A stretch of 64,000 bases of DNA, from positions 1 through 64,000 of the forward strand of contig NZ_BOMG01000074.1 of assembly GCF_016862075.1 (NCBI RefSeq). Direction: 5' to 3'. This stretch comes from Actinoplanes couchii. Its GTDB lineage: Bacteria > Actinomycetota > Actinomycetes > Mycobacteriales > Micromonosporaceae. The notes under the pieces are model-generated. The model was not told the DNA's origin. It made no database searches and worked only from the letters and a program-made list of their open reading frames with translations. Below are positions 16,963-25,570 of the stretch, piece after piece (positions within the stretch are counted from its first letter, which is position 1; each line of letters starts with the position of its first letter). The position numbers and the translations under genes are program-made.

Positions 16963-17787
16963 TCATTTCATCCCGGTGATCGTGATCGACTTGACGATGT
17001 GCCGCTGGAACAGCACGAACAAGACCAGCAGCGGCAGCGTGGCGAGTGTGGTGGCGGCCATGACCAGGGTCCAGTTGCCGTGATACTGGCTCTGCAGCGC
17101 CGACACCGCCACGGTCAGCACCTGCCAGCGCTCACTGCTGGTGACGACGAGGGGCCAGAGGAACTCGTTCCAGTGCGCCACCACCGTGATGATCAGCAGC
17201 GTGGCCAGGACGGGACGGCTCAGGGGCAGGATCACATGCCGCAGTACGCGGGGATGCCCGGCACCGTCGATGCGCGCCGCGTCCAGCAGTTCGGTGGGAA
17301 TGCCGCGGAAGAACTGACGGAGCAGGAAGACGGCGTACGGCGAACCGAACAGTGTCGGCAGCACGATCCCCCAGAACGTGTCCCGCAGCCCGAGCCCGCT
17401 GACCAGCACGAACCGCGGCACCAACGTCGCGGCGAGCGGGACCATCAGGGTGCCGAGGTAGACCCAGAACAGCAGGTCACGGCCGGGGAAGTCGAGCCGG
17501 GCGAAGGCGTACGCGGCCAGCACCGAGCAGGTCAGCTGCCCGAGCACCACCAGGATCACCACCTGCACGGTGATCACCAACGGCGGCACCAGGGTGTGGT
17601 CGCCGACGACCAACTCGGCGTACGAGCCGGCGCTGACCGGGGACGGCGGGGCCAGCGGGGACGCGGCGGCGAACTGCTCCGGCGTCTTCAGCGACGTCTG
17701 CACGCTCAGCAGGTACGGCGCGAGCGTGATGACCGCGCCGATGCCCAGCAGCAGGTAGGTGACCACGTTCGCGATCCGGCGGGACAT
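16963..17787 (-). CDS. Sugar ABC transporter permease (MalG/CUT1 type)
   Basis: 274-residue inner-membrane permease with about six helices. It has the EAA loop (ELLDAARIDGAGHPRVLRHV) that contacts the ATPase and the MalG-type start. The N-terminus MSRRIANVVTYLLLGIG is cytoplasmic. Its start overlaps the upstream permease stop by 1 bp (TGATG), with GAGGTGAGC as ribosome site, so translation is coupled. It is the second gene of the sugar importer operon. Confidence 0.92.
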   Translation of the reverse strand: MSRRIANVVTYLLLGIGAVITLAPYLLSVQTSLKTPEQFAAASPLAPPSPVSAGSYAELVVGDHTLVPPLVITVQVVILVVLGQLTCSVLAAYAFARLDFPGRDLLFWVYLGTLMVPLAATLVPRFVLVSGLGLRDTFWGIVLPTLFGSPYAVFLLRQFFRGIPTELLDAARIDGAGHPRVLRHVILPLSRPVLATLLIITVVAHWNEFLWPLVVTSSERWQVLTVAVSALQSQYHGNWTLVMAATTLATLPLLVLFVLFQRHIVKSITITGMK

Positions 17788-18665
17788 CAGCTCACCTCGT
17801 ACGTCGTGCGCTTGCGGAAGTAGAGCTGCTGCGCCACCGTCACCGTGATCAACAGGAGCAGCAGCACCACCGACATGGCCGCGGCCCGGCCCATCCGGAA
17901 GTTGGTGAACGCCTCCCGGTAGATCAGCGAGGCGATCACGTCGGTGGCGCCGGCCGGTCCGCCCTGGGTCATCGCGTACACCGTGTCGAAGGTCTGGAAC
18001 GTGGTCAGCAGACCGGTGACCACCACGAAGAACATCGTCGGGCGCAGCAGCGGCAGGGTGATCCGGCGGAACACCTGCCCCGCGTTCGCGCCGTCGATCC
18101 GGGCCGCCTCCGGGAACTGGGCGGGGATGCCGGCCAGTCCGGCCAGGAAGAACAGCGCCACGTAGCCGACGTGCTGCCAGACGGTCGCCACCACCACGGC
18201 CGGCAGGGCCAGATCAGGATCGGACAACCATTCGACGCGTACGCCGGTGAACGCGTTCAGTGCGCCGTCCGACGGGTCGAAGATCCACCGCCAGACCACG
18301 CCGAGTGCCAGCGGGGCACTGATCCAGGGCAGCACGAAGACCGTCCGGAAGACCACAGAACCGGGCAGCCGCCGGTCCAGCAGCACCGCGGTGAGCAGCC
18401 CGAGGACCACCTGCGCCGGGACGACCAGCGCCACGAACATGCCGGTGATCAGCAGCGACTGCCAGAACGCGAGATCGTCGAGCAGCGCCGCGTAGTTGTC
18501 CAGCCCCACCCAGCGGGCCGGGCTGACCAGATCCCACCGGTGCAGGCTGATGCCGATCACCACGAGCACCGGGACCAGCAGAAACCCGATCACGCCGAGC
18601 AGGCTCGGGGCGAGGAACGCGTAGCCGGTGAGCGTGCGGCGTACCGGAAATCCCCGTGATCCCAT
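17787..18665 (-). CDS. Sugar ABC transporter permease (MalF/CUT1 type)
   Basis: 292-residue permease with six predicted helices and the EAA-loop sequence FPEAARIDGANAGQVFRRIT. It pairs with the downstream MalG-type subunit. It starts at 18665 and is the first gene of the importer operon. Upstream on the minus strand a TATCAT box (18675-18680 on the plus strand) is a possible -10. No regulator gene is adjacent, so the inducer and substrate cannot be inferred. Confidence 0.92.
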   Translation of the reverse strand: MGSRGFPVRRTLTGYAFLAPSLLGVIGFLLVPVLVVIGISLHRWDLVSPARWVGLDNYAALLDDLAFWQSLLITGMFVALVVPAQVVLGLLTAVLLDRRLPGSVVFRTVFVLPWISAPLALGVVWRWIFDPSDGALNAFTGVRVEWLSDPDLALPAVVVATVWQHVGYVALFFLAGLAGIPAQFPEAARIDGANAGQVFRRITLPLLRPTMFFVVVTGLLTTFQTFDTVYAMTQGGPAGATDVIASLIYREAFTNFRMGRAAAMSVVLLLLLITVTVAQQLYFRKRTTYEVS

Positions 18666-18730
18666 AGAAGAAGGATGATAGATCGGGTGTGTGACGGCGT
18701 CGTTTACCGTCCGTTGTCACCCGCCCGCGT

Positions 18731-19000
18731 CTACCCCCGGTTGCGCGCCTCGAACCGGGCCCGCGCCTTCACCGCCTCCTCCTCCCGGTTCTTCGGCGGC
18801 GCGTTGGTGACCAGCGCGGCGAGCAGCTCCGCGGTGGCCGCGGTCACCGCGGCCACCGCCGCATCGAAGGCCGCCTGATTGGCCTGCGAGGGCTTGGTCG
18901 TCCCGGCGATCTTCCGCACGTACTGCAGCGCGGCGGCGTGCACCTCGTCCTCCGTCGCCGGCGGCTCGAAGTTGTGCAGCTGATGGATGCTCCGGCACAT
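18731..19000 (-). CDS. DUF2277 family protein
   Basis: 89 residues from ATG 19000 (MCRSIHQLHNFEPPAT), which matches how DUF2277 members begin; an ATG 24 bp earlier adds an unconserved tail. The family is small, soluble and of unknown function. Conserved features are the MCRSI start with Cys, EPPAT and ALQYVRKI. It is a single gene and lies between a sugar importer and the ribosomal protection gene without obvious linkage to either. Confidence 0.85.
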   Translation of the reverse strand: MCRSIHQLHNFEPPATEDEVHAAALQYVRKIAGTTKPSQANQAAFDAAVAAVTAATAELLAALVTNAPPKNREEEAVKARARFEARNRG

Positions 19001-19134
19001 GTGATCCCCCTCGACGGCAGACACCTCACGAACTCGTCCACCCTACGATCCCGCACCGCCCGGATCCGGCGACACGGAGGCCGGGCCGGCTCTGGTCCGG
19101 AGCCCGGCGTGCCCCCGAGGGCTGGTGGCCGGTG

Positions 19135-21111
19135 TCAGCGGGGCACCGCGCGAAAGTACTCCTCGCGGCACGCCGGGTCGGGACCGCGCCGGGGCAGGGT
19201 CGGCGGGTGGGCGGTCGGGACCGGGGCGTAGTGGTCGAAGTGGGTGGTCAGGACCGCCTCGCCGCCGGTCAGGTCCGGGAGGGCGGCCACCAGTGCCGGG
19301 ATCCGGGCCGACGGCAGGGTTCCGGCCACCTCCAGGTAACCGCCCGCCACCGTGGTGTCGTCGATGAGGGCGCCGGAACGGCCCAGCAGCGCGGTCACCG
19401 CGTCGGCCACGTATTCGGGAAGGTTCACGTCGAAACGCTCCACCGGCTCGCACACCCGGGTGCCCGCCTCCCGCAGCGCCGCGGCCACCACCACCTGGCC
19501 CAGATTGCGGAAATCGGCGGCGATCGTCGAGATCGACTTGTCGAACTTCTGGTGCGGGCGGCTCTGCCGGGGCCAGTACTGCGACGACGTCATGCTGATC
19601 ACGCAGTCGGTGACCGGCCAGCCGAACCGGCCCTGCCGCAGCCCGGCCCGTGCGCCCTCCTCGGCGGCGGACACGAACGCCGCCGGCAGCCGCCCGGGTT
19701 CCAGGCCGGGCCGGAACTCGATGCCGTGCCCGACCGGCGCCGCCTCGATCCGCAGACCGAGCCCGGCCAGGTACGGGTTGCCGCGCTCCTTGACACGTTC
19801 GGAAGCCTTGCCGGTCCCGGCGACCCGTTCGATGCAGGCGGTGAGGGTGCCGGAGAACCGGACCTCGACGCCGTACCGCTCGGCCAGCAGTGCCGCGATC
19901 ACCTCCTTCTGCACCTCGCCGTGCAGCCGGATGACCGCTTCCGATCGCATCTCGTCGAGTCGAAGATCGACCAGCGGGTCCTCGTCGGCGAGTTCGGCGA
20001 GCCCGGCGAACAGGGCCAGCCGCCGGGCCGGGTCGACCGGTTCGACGGTGGCCTGCCGGGTCGGCGGCGGGAAGGCGTACAACGAGCGCCGGGGCGGCTC
20101 GCCGACGTGCTGGCCGATCCGCGCGGACAGGCCGCGGACGGCGACGATCTGACCGGCCGACGCGGACTGTCGCACCCGCACACCGTCGGGTTCGCTGACC
20201 GCGATCTGGGTCACCGTCTGGGGACGGCCCGCGCCGATCGTCACCCGGTCGCGCACCCGGAGACTGCCCGACCACAGGCGCACCCAGGCCCGGCGGCCCT
20301 GCCCGTCACGATCGACGGCGAACACCGTGCCGGCGGCAGGGGCAACAGGAGAGGCGGCCGGAGCCTCCGGAGCAGCGGAGCGCGGCAGCAGATCGGCCAG
20401 GAAACGGCGGAGCTGGGGCACACCGGCGCCGGTGATCGCCGAACCGCACACGACCGGGCTGAGGTCACCGCACCGGACCGCACGGCGGACGGCACGCCGC
20501 ACGTCACGGATCCGGGCCGGCTCACCGTTCACCCACCGTACGGCGACCAAGTCGTTGATCTCCGCAGTTGCTTCGACGATCGGCTCGGCGTCCAGTGCGA
20601 GCGCCCGCACCCGGGCCTCCCGGTCACCCTGGCCGGTGACCGTGGTGAGCACGACCGGACGGGTGCCGAGGCGACGGCGGATCTGGTCGGCCACCCGGTC
20701 CACGTCGGCGCCCCGGCGGTCCACCTTGTTCACGAAGAACAGGGTGGGCACACCGATCCGGCGCAGCGCCCGCCAGATCGCGACGGTCTGCGGCTGGACA
20801 CCCTCCACGGCCGACACCACCAGCACGGCGGCGTCGAGCACGGCGAGCGACCGCTCCACCTCGGCGATGAAGTCCGGGTGGCCCGGGGTGTCGAGGAGGT
20901 TGACGGTGAGGTCACCGAGACGGATCGAGGTGACGGCGGCCCGGATGGTGATGCCGCGCTGCCGCTCGAGGTCCATCGAGTCGGTGCGGGTGGTGCCGTC
21001 GTCGACGCTGCCGGGGCGCGAGACCGCTCCGGCCTCGAACAGCAGCCGCTCGGTCAGGCTGGTCTTGCCGGCGTCAACATGGGCGACGATTCCGAGGTTC
21101 AACAATGACAA
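19135..21111 (-). CDS. Ribosomal protection GTPase, Tet(M)/Otr(A)-like
   Basis: 658-residue EF-G-like GTPase of the tetracycline ribosomal protection family. G1 is AHVDAGKTS (about residue 10), G2/G3 are RGITI and DTPGHPDF, and G4 is NKVD. Later EF-G-like domains run to the C-terminus. Family members bind the ribosome and release tetracycline; Otr(A) is an actinobacterial form. This protein could protect against an endogenous or environmental translation inhibitor. It starts at TTG 21111 (MSLLNLGIVAHVDAGK), with GGAG about 8 bp upstream. A short open frame with a strong ribosome site overlaps this start and may be a leader peptide. Confidence 0.88.
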   Translation of the reverse strand: MSLLNLGIVAHVDAGKTSLTERLLFEAGAVSRPGSVDDGTTRTDSMDLERQRGITIRAAVTSIRLGDLTVNLLDTPGHPDFIAEVERSLAVLDAAVLVVSAVEGVQPQTVAIWRALRRIGVPTLFFVNKVDRRGADVDRVADQIRRRLGTRPVVLTTVTGQGDREARVRALALDAEPIVEATAEINDLVAVRWVNGEPARIRDVRRAVRRAVRCGDLSPVVCGSAITGAGVPQLRRFLADLLPRSAAPEAPAASPVAPAAGTVFAVDRDGQGRRAWVRLWSGSLRVRDRVTIGAGRPQTVTQIAVSEPDGVRVRQSASAGQIVAVRGLSARIGQHVGEPPRRSLYAFPPPTRQATVEPVDPARRLALFAGLAELADEDPLVDLRLDEMRSEAVIRLHGEVQKEVIAALLAERYGVEVRFSGTLTACIERVAGTGKASERVKERGNPYLAGLGLRIEAAPVGHGIEFRPGLEPGRLPAAFVSAAEEGARAGLRQGRFGWPVTDCVISMTSSQYWPRQSRPHQKFDKSISTIAADFRNLGQVVVAAALREAGTRVCEPVERFDVNLPEYVADAVTALLGRSGALIDDTTVAGGYLEVAGTLPSARIPALVAALPDLTGGEAVLTTHFDHYAPVPTAHPPTLPRRGPDPACREEYFRAVPR

Positions 21112-21166
21112 AGCAGGTCTCCACGGTCAGACGGGTCGGGGTCCGGAGCGTGGAAGCTGCTCGCAT
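21074..21166 (-). CDS. Possible 30-residue leader peptide overlapping the GTPase start
   Basis: ATG at 21166 follows GAGGAGAGACC, a stronger ribosome site than that of the GTPase itself. The frame encodes 30 residues (MRAASTLRTPTRLTVETCFV, then ten more) and stops at 21074-21076, inside the GTPase gene in another frame. Antibiotic-resistance genes of ribosome-targeting classes are often controlled by such upstream frames, in which ribosome stalling frees the downstream start. Nothing shows that it is translated. Confidence 0.35.
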   Translation of the reverse strand: MRAASTLRTPTRLTVETCFVIVEPRNRRPC

Positions 21167-21316
21167 GGTCTCTCCTCGGATCGGATGACAGGTCTACGGC
21201 CCACCCTGGCACCGCACCCGCCACTCCGCCACCGATTTTCCACTCGGGCGTTCTCGTGTCACCGGTCGCCGCGAGAACGCCCTGAGCAGGGCATGTGCGG
21301 GCCTAGCCTGATGGGC

Positions 21317-21775
21317 ATGTCGTTCGTCCCCGCCCGAGACGGCCGTAAGCACCGCGACGCCGCGAACCGGGCTCCCGCCATCCCCGACCGGATCGAGGAC
21401 CTGCACGGCAACAGCCTCGGGGTCCTCGAGGTGCCACATCACATGGCCGCCGGGCATCCCAGCCGTCGCCGCTACGAGCTGGACGATCCGGCCCAGTTAC
21501 GGCACGCGTACGAGCAGGTGCTGTGCGAGGCCGCCGGCCCGCGTGAGGTGGAGGACCTGATCAACCCGGGCACGTTGCGCCGGGTGTGGCGGGACCTGCA
21601 TCTGCCGGTCCGGATCCGGGAGGCCTGGGAGACCCAGCATCCGGGGCTGCGCCGGACCGTCAACCGCACCAAGCCCGGGTCCGCCGAGATCCTCACCCGG
21701 TCCGGCAGCTCGCGGCCGGCGGCTCCCGGTTTCGCCCGCCGCGGCCGGAAGCAGATCGCTCGCGCGATATCGTGA
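21317..21775 (+). CDS. Conserved hypothetical protein, likely leaderless
   Basis: 152 residues, not recognised. I start at ATG 21317 (MSFVPARDGRKHRDAAN) because the box TAGCCT (21304-21309) ends exactly 7 bp before it, the geometry of a leaderless actinobacterial transcript. The ATG at 21311 is too close to that box. The protein is soluble, basic at both ends and acidic in the centre (RRRYELDDPAQLRHAYEQVL). It has no signal or membrane segment. Codon use is coding-like. It lies opposite the ribosomal protection gene. Confidence 0.65.
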   Translation: MSFVPARDGRKHRDAANRAPAIPDRIEDLHGNSLGVLEVPHHMAAGHPSRRRYELDDPAQLRHAYEQVLCEAAGPREVEDLINPGTLRRVWRDLHLPVRIREAWETQHPGLRRTVNRTKPGSAEILTRSGSSRPAAPGFARRGRKQIARAIS

Positions 21776-21841
21776 TTCATCGATAGGACCCCTCCCGGGA
21801 AAACGCATTCCTGGGGGGGACGACGCAGGAATCTCCTGGCC

Positions 21842-22039
21842 GTGGTAACCACTGTGGCACTGTCCCTGCGCACACCACCGGGTACACCGGCGCGGCCGAT
21901 CCTGTCGACAGCAGAGGCCGCGCCGGTCCAGAGCACCGGCCGCCCGTTCCTCGCCTCGGTCTCCCCCGGTCGAGACCTCGACGACGTCGACTTCAACCGC
22001 CTTTTCGAGTACGCCGACAACGGCCCGAGATCCCGCTGA
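21842..22039 (+). CDS. Possible small protein of 65 residues
   Basis: Short frame from GTG 21842 to TGA 22037-22039. Third codon positions are nearly all G or C in the second half, as in real genes of this genome. The tail is acidic, then basic (LDDVDFNRLFEYADNGPRSR). There is no clear ribosome site; GGGGGG lies about 22 bp upstream. It has no recognisable domain and no membrane segment. The stop is 3 bp before the end of the convergent PaaX-type gene. Confidence 0.4.
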   Translation: MVTTVALSLRTPPGTPARPILSTAEAAPVQSTGRPFLASVSPGRDLDDVDFNRLFEYADNGPRSR

Positions 22040-22042
22040 CCC

Positions 22043-22807
22043 TCACGAGACGTCGTAGTTCTCGAACAGCCGGTGGCCCCCGGTCTTTCGCAGCGCCGCC
22101 CACCTGTCACGGAAGGCCGCCCGGGCCGTCGCCGGTGGCCAGTTCTCGGGCAGCAGTTCGCGAGGGAGCAGTGGGTCGGGGACCATCGCGTGGTCGAACG
22201 CGGCGGCCAGCTCCAGTGCCCGGCGCAACGACTCGATCCGGCCGGTGGGGGGCGGCTGGGCGCTGAGCAGGGCCAGTCGCTCGTACCGGAGAGCGATCTC
22301 GTCCAGCGGCCACAGTCGCGCGGCCAACTCCGGCGGGTGGTGGACGCCCTCGTGGCGCAGGTCCCTGGTGCTCGCGGTCCACGCGCCCTCCGGCACGTCG
22401 GCGAAACCGTCGGGGCTGACGTACACGCCGGGGTGCAGGGGTGCGCCGCCGAGACGGAGCAGGTTCCGGCGTACCGCATCGCGTCTGGCTCTCTCGCTCT
22501 CCGGAACCGTGAAGACGACCAGGTGCCACCATCCGTCCCAGGGGTGCTCCCCGGCGTCACGCCGGTAGGCGAACCGGACGAACTCCGGGTCGTGCCGCCC
22601 GGCCTCGCCGACGTGCCGCAGCACTCCGGCCCGCCCGCGGCCCTCCTGCACCCAGTCGCCGCCCGCGACCAGCCGGCGGATCGTCAGGCGCATCGGCTGG
22701 TCGGCGATCCCGAGCGCGTTCCCCACGTCGTAGACCTCGGCCAGCGCGGCGGTCCGGTCCGCCCGGAGCAGACCCTCCACCACGAACCGGCTCGTCACCT
22801 CGGTCAC
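22043..22807 (-). CDS. PaaX-family transcriptional regulator
   Basis: 254 residues from GTG 22807 (VTEVTSRFVVEGLLRADR), chosen because GGGGAGGTGCC precedes it; the frame runs on upstream without conserved sequence. It has an N-terminal winged helix (QPMRLTIRRLVAGGDWVQEG) and the PaaX central domain (WDGWWHLVVFTVPESERARR). PaaX proteins repress phenylacetate or related catabolic genes. No phenylacetate genes are present here. The nearest divergent gene is an alpha/beta hydrolase starting at 23096, across a 288-bp gap, and is a possible target. Confidence 0.82.
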   Translation of the reverse strand: MTEVTSRFVVEGLLRADRTAALAEVYDVGNALGIADQPMRLTIRRLVAGGDWVQEGRGRAGVLRHVGEAGRHDPEFVRFAYRRDAGEHPWDGWWHLVVFTVPESERARRDAVRRNLLRLGGAPLHPGVYVSPDGFADVPEGAWTASTRDLRHEGVHHPPELAARLWPLDEIALRYERLALLSAQPPPTGRIESLRRALELAAAFDHAMVPDPLLPRELLPENWPPATARAAFRDRWAALRKTGGHRLFENYDVS

Positions 22808-23095
22808 GACGGCACCTCCCCGACCATCCCCGTGCCGGACCCGAAGCCACCGTAGAGCCACCCGATCACCCCGGTCCCGGCGCCCCGACCTGGCGCCTCG
22901 GGACGAGCGACGATGCCGTGGAGCGGCAATTCGCCCCGCCGAGGGGGCCGGGCGAGGGGTAATGGAGCCAGGGCTCGCGGCCCGAAGCTCCGGAACGGCG
23001 CACGCACCGTCGTCGCGCCCAGCACCCGGCCGGGATCCGGGACTCGTCTGCATAACCTATCGTTCGAGAAACGGTCGTTGGCGAAAGGATAGATC

Positions 23096-24103
23096 ATGCG
23101 GCGGTGGGTTGTCTTTCTCGGTGCGGTGCTGCTCGTCGTCGCGGGGCTCGGCGGGCTCGCCGTGTGGGGCAACGACTTCGCGATGAAGGAGGAGGCGATC
23201 ACCCTGATCGGGCCGGACGGGGCGCTCGACGGGGTGCTGGTGCTGCCGGAGAAACAGAGCGCGGCGGTTCCGGCGGTGGTGTTCGTGCACGGCGACGGCG
23301 CGGTCGACGCCACCCACGACGGGCTGTACCGGCCGCAGTTCGAGGCGCTAGCGAAAGCCGGCGTGGCCTCGGTGTCGTGGAGCAAACCCGGAGTCGGCGA
23401 ATCCGACGGCGACTGGCTGAAACAGGATCAGGCCGACCGGGCCCGGGAGACCGCCGCCGTGGTGAAGGCGCTGCGGCAGCGGGCCGAGATCGACCCCGAC
23501 CGGATCGGGCTGTGGGGCGCCAGCCAGGGCGGATGGGTGGTGCCCGCGGTCGCGGCGGCGGATCACCGGATCGGATTCGTGATCGCGGTCTCGCCGGCGA
23601 TCAACTGGATGCGGCAGGGCGAGTTCAACCTGACCGCCACGCTCGCCCACGACGGCGCCGACCAGGGCACCCGCACCGAGGCGCTGGCCGCCCGGGACCG
23701 GGTGGACCGGGTGCTGTCCGGCAGTCGCAGCTACGACGACTACCTGCTGGCCCAGCCGTACGGCGAGGTGATGAGCCGGGCCCGGTGGGACTTCGTGCTG
23801 CGCAACTTCCGGTCCGACGCCACCCCGGCGCTGCACGACCTGGCCAAGGCGAAGACACCGGTGCTGCTGTTGCTGGCCGGGAACGACCGCAACGTGGACG
23901 CGCACGAGACCGAGAAGACGTACCAGAAAATCTTGGGAGAGAAACAGCTTTCGGTACGCTGGTTCGCCGACGCCAACCACTCGATGGTCCGCTCCGAGGT
24001 GGAGGACAACCGGGCCCGGTTGTGGCTCACCGCGATCTTCCGGCCCCGTGACCTGATGGTGCCCGGCTACGTGGAGGCGATGGCCGGGTTCGCGGTGCGG
24101 TAG
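23096..24103 (+). CDS. Membrane-anchored or secreted alpha/beta hydrolase
   Basis: 335 residues. The N-terminus MRRWVVFLGAVLLVVAGLGG is a signal peptide or signal anchor. The alpha/beta hydrolase fold carries the nucleophile elbow GASQGG (Ser about residue 141). A GDGAVD segment near residue 65 is the oxyanion-hole region, an Asp lies in LLLAGNDRN, and the catalytic His is probably in DANHSMV near the C-terminus. Family relatives include esterases and dipeptidyl-peptidase-like hydrolases; the substrate is unknown. A GAAAGGATAG ribosome site precedes the ATG. It diverges from the PaaX-type regulator. Confidence 0.82.
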   Translation: MRRWVVFLGAVLLVVAGLGGLAVWGNDFAMKEEAITLIGPDGALDGVLVLPEKQSAAVPAVVFVHGDGAVDATHDGLYRPQFEALAKAGVASVSWSKPGVGESDGDWLKQDQADRARETAAVVKALRQRAEIDPDRIGLWGASQGGWVVPAVAAADHRIGFVIAVSPAINWMRQGEFNLTATLAHDGADQGTRTEALAARDRVDRVLSGSRSYDDYLLAQPYGEVMSRARWDFVLRNFRSDATPALHDLAKAKTPVLLLLAGNDRNVDAHETEKTYQKILGEKQLSVRWFADANHSMVRSEVEDNRARLWLTAIFRPRDLMVPGYVEAMAGFAVR

Positions 24104-24203
24104 GGTCGGGTCAGCGTCGCGTACCGGTGGCAGGCCGTGTCAGGTATGGAGGCGCCGAATTCGAAGGAGACCGGCGTGCTGTCGTCGCGACCTTCGTCCG
24201 CGC

Positions 24204-24653
24204 GTGTCTGAGCGCGAGACGACCAGGCTGGTGGCCTGGAGTCATGAGATGCGCCAGGTGCATTCCCGCCTGCGCCGGGCCCTGGCCCTCGTCCAGGACG
24301 ATCACGCCGTCCTCGACGAGCTGCTGCTGTACTGCCGGGGCTTCTGCACGGCCCTCGACGGCCATCACCGCGGCGAGGACCACACGCTGTTCCCGGCGAT
24401 CGCCGCCGCCCACCCGGAGTTACGCCCGGTGTTGCGAAAACTGGAACAGGACCACTCCATGATCGGGTATCTGATCGGCGCCCTGAACCACGCCGTCCAT
24501 AACAACGCCGACCCGGACGAGCTGCGCCGGCACATCGACGGCATCGGCGCGATCATGGAGAGCCACTTCCGCTACGAGGAACGCCAGATCCTCGGAGTCC
24601 TGGAAACCCTGAACCTGGACGCCGATCCGGCCGAGGCCCTGGGTCCGCTCTGA
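24204..24653 (+). CDS. Hemerythrin HHE cation-binding domain protein
   Basis: 149-residue, single-domain four-helix bundle. Iron-ligand residues appear in WSHEMRQVHSRL, HHRGEDHTLFP, EQDHSMIG and FRYEERQIL, the pattern of HHE/hemerythrin proteins that bind a diiron centre and O2, NO or redox signals. It starts at GTG 24204; the ribosome site is weak. The gene stands alone between the hydrolase and the opposing CPBP gene. Confidence 0.85.
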   Translation: MSERETTRLVAWSHEMRQVHSRLRRALALVQDDHAVLDELLLYCRGFCTALDGHHRGEDHTLFPAIAAAHPELRPVLRKLEQDHSMIGYLIGALNHAVHNNADPDELRRHIDGIGAIMESHFRYEERQILGVLETLNLDADPAEALGPL

Positions 24654-24664
24654 CGCCGTTTTGA

Positions 24665-25492
24665 TCAGCCGATGGTGGTGGGCTCGGCCGCCGGGCGGGT
24701 GCGGAGGTTGCCGCGGCGGCGGGCCAGGCGGAGGAACCACCAGAAAGCGGCCAGGTTCACCAGGACCGCGAAGATGCTGGCCTCCGGGCCGAACGCGCCG
24801 CCGGTCAGGATCGCCGGGCCGTCGAAGACGCCGTTCAGCAGGCCGGGGGCGCCGTCGCCGGAGCCGGAGACCTCGACGCCGAACAGGCCGCCCTCGGCGA
24901 AGTTCCAGCCCAGGTGCAGGCCGATCGGCACCCACAGGGCGCGGGTCGCGACGTAGGCGGCGGCCACCATCAGGCCGGCGGCGATGATCGCCAGGGCGCC
25001 GCCGATCGCGGTCGGGTCGTTGACCAGGTGCAGCAGGCCGAACACCGCCGCTGAGACGGCCATCGCGAACCAGGTGCCGCGCCGGTCCTCGACCATCCGG
25101 AACAGCAGGCCGCGGAACAGCACCTCCTCGACCGTCGCCACCGCCATCATGAGACCGAAAACGGACAGCATGCCGCCGAACGAGCCCCAGCCGTCGATGC
25201 CGAAACCACCGAAGATCGCGATCAGCAGGACGGTGGTGGTGAACAGACCGATGCCGCCGAGCGTTCCCCGGGCCAGGGCACCCCAACGGCCCTTCTTCGG
25301 TACGTCGTCCGGGTTCCGCCCCTCGAGACGGCGCGAGGCCCACCCGTACAGGAGAATGGTCGCGACCGCGCCCAGGAAGCCTGCCGCGAGTGACAGGATC
25401 GCGCTGCCCGACATGGCGCCGATCAGCGAGACCATCGCGATGTCGAGGATCAGGAAGAGCGGGAGGAGCAGAAAAGGCCGGATCGATGTCAT
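24665..25492 (-). CDS. CPBP (Abi) family intramembrane glutamic protease
   Basis: 275 residues with about seven to eight transmembrane helices. The CPBP motifs are present: EEVLFRGLLFR (EExxxR type, about residue 120), a GLLHLVND segment with the first conserved His and GLHLGWNF with the second. CPBP members include CAAX-type prenyl proteases and bacteriocin self-immunity proteins. A Tat or lipoprotein signal is absent. It lies 78 bp downstream of the response regulator on the same strand and may be its co-transcribed target or partner. Confidence 0.85.
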   Translation of the reverse strand: MTSIRPFLLLPLFLILDIAMVSLIGAMSGSAILSLAAGFLGAVATILLYGWASRRLEGRNPDDVPKKGRWGALARGTLGGIGLFTTTVLLIAIFGGFGIDGWGSFGGMLSVFGLMMAVATVEEVLFRGLLFRMVEDRRGTWFAMAVSAAVFGLLHLVNDPTAIGGALAIIAAGLMVAAAYVATRALWVPIGLHLGWNFAEGGLFGVEVSGSGDGAPGLLNGVFDGPAILTGGAFGPEASIFAVLVNLAAFWWFLRLARRRGNLRTRPAAEPTTIG

Positions 25493-25570
25493 GAGTACGA
25501 ATCTAGGAACTCACGCATCGACTCTCATCGCCCCGCGGTGGACACCCGGGGTGGCTCCCGCGAGGGATGG

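Noticed and set aside
15457..17823. Long plus-strand frame opposite the sugar ABC operon
   Set aside because: The conserved binding protein and permease genes occupy the other strand; no domain is visible in the plus-strand translation.
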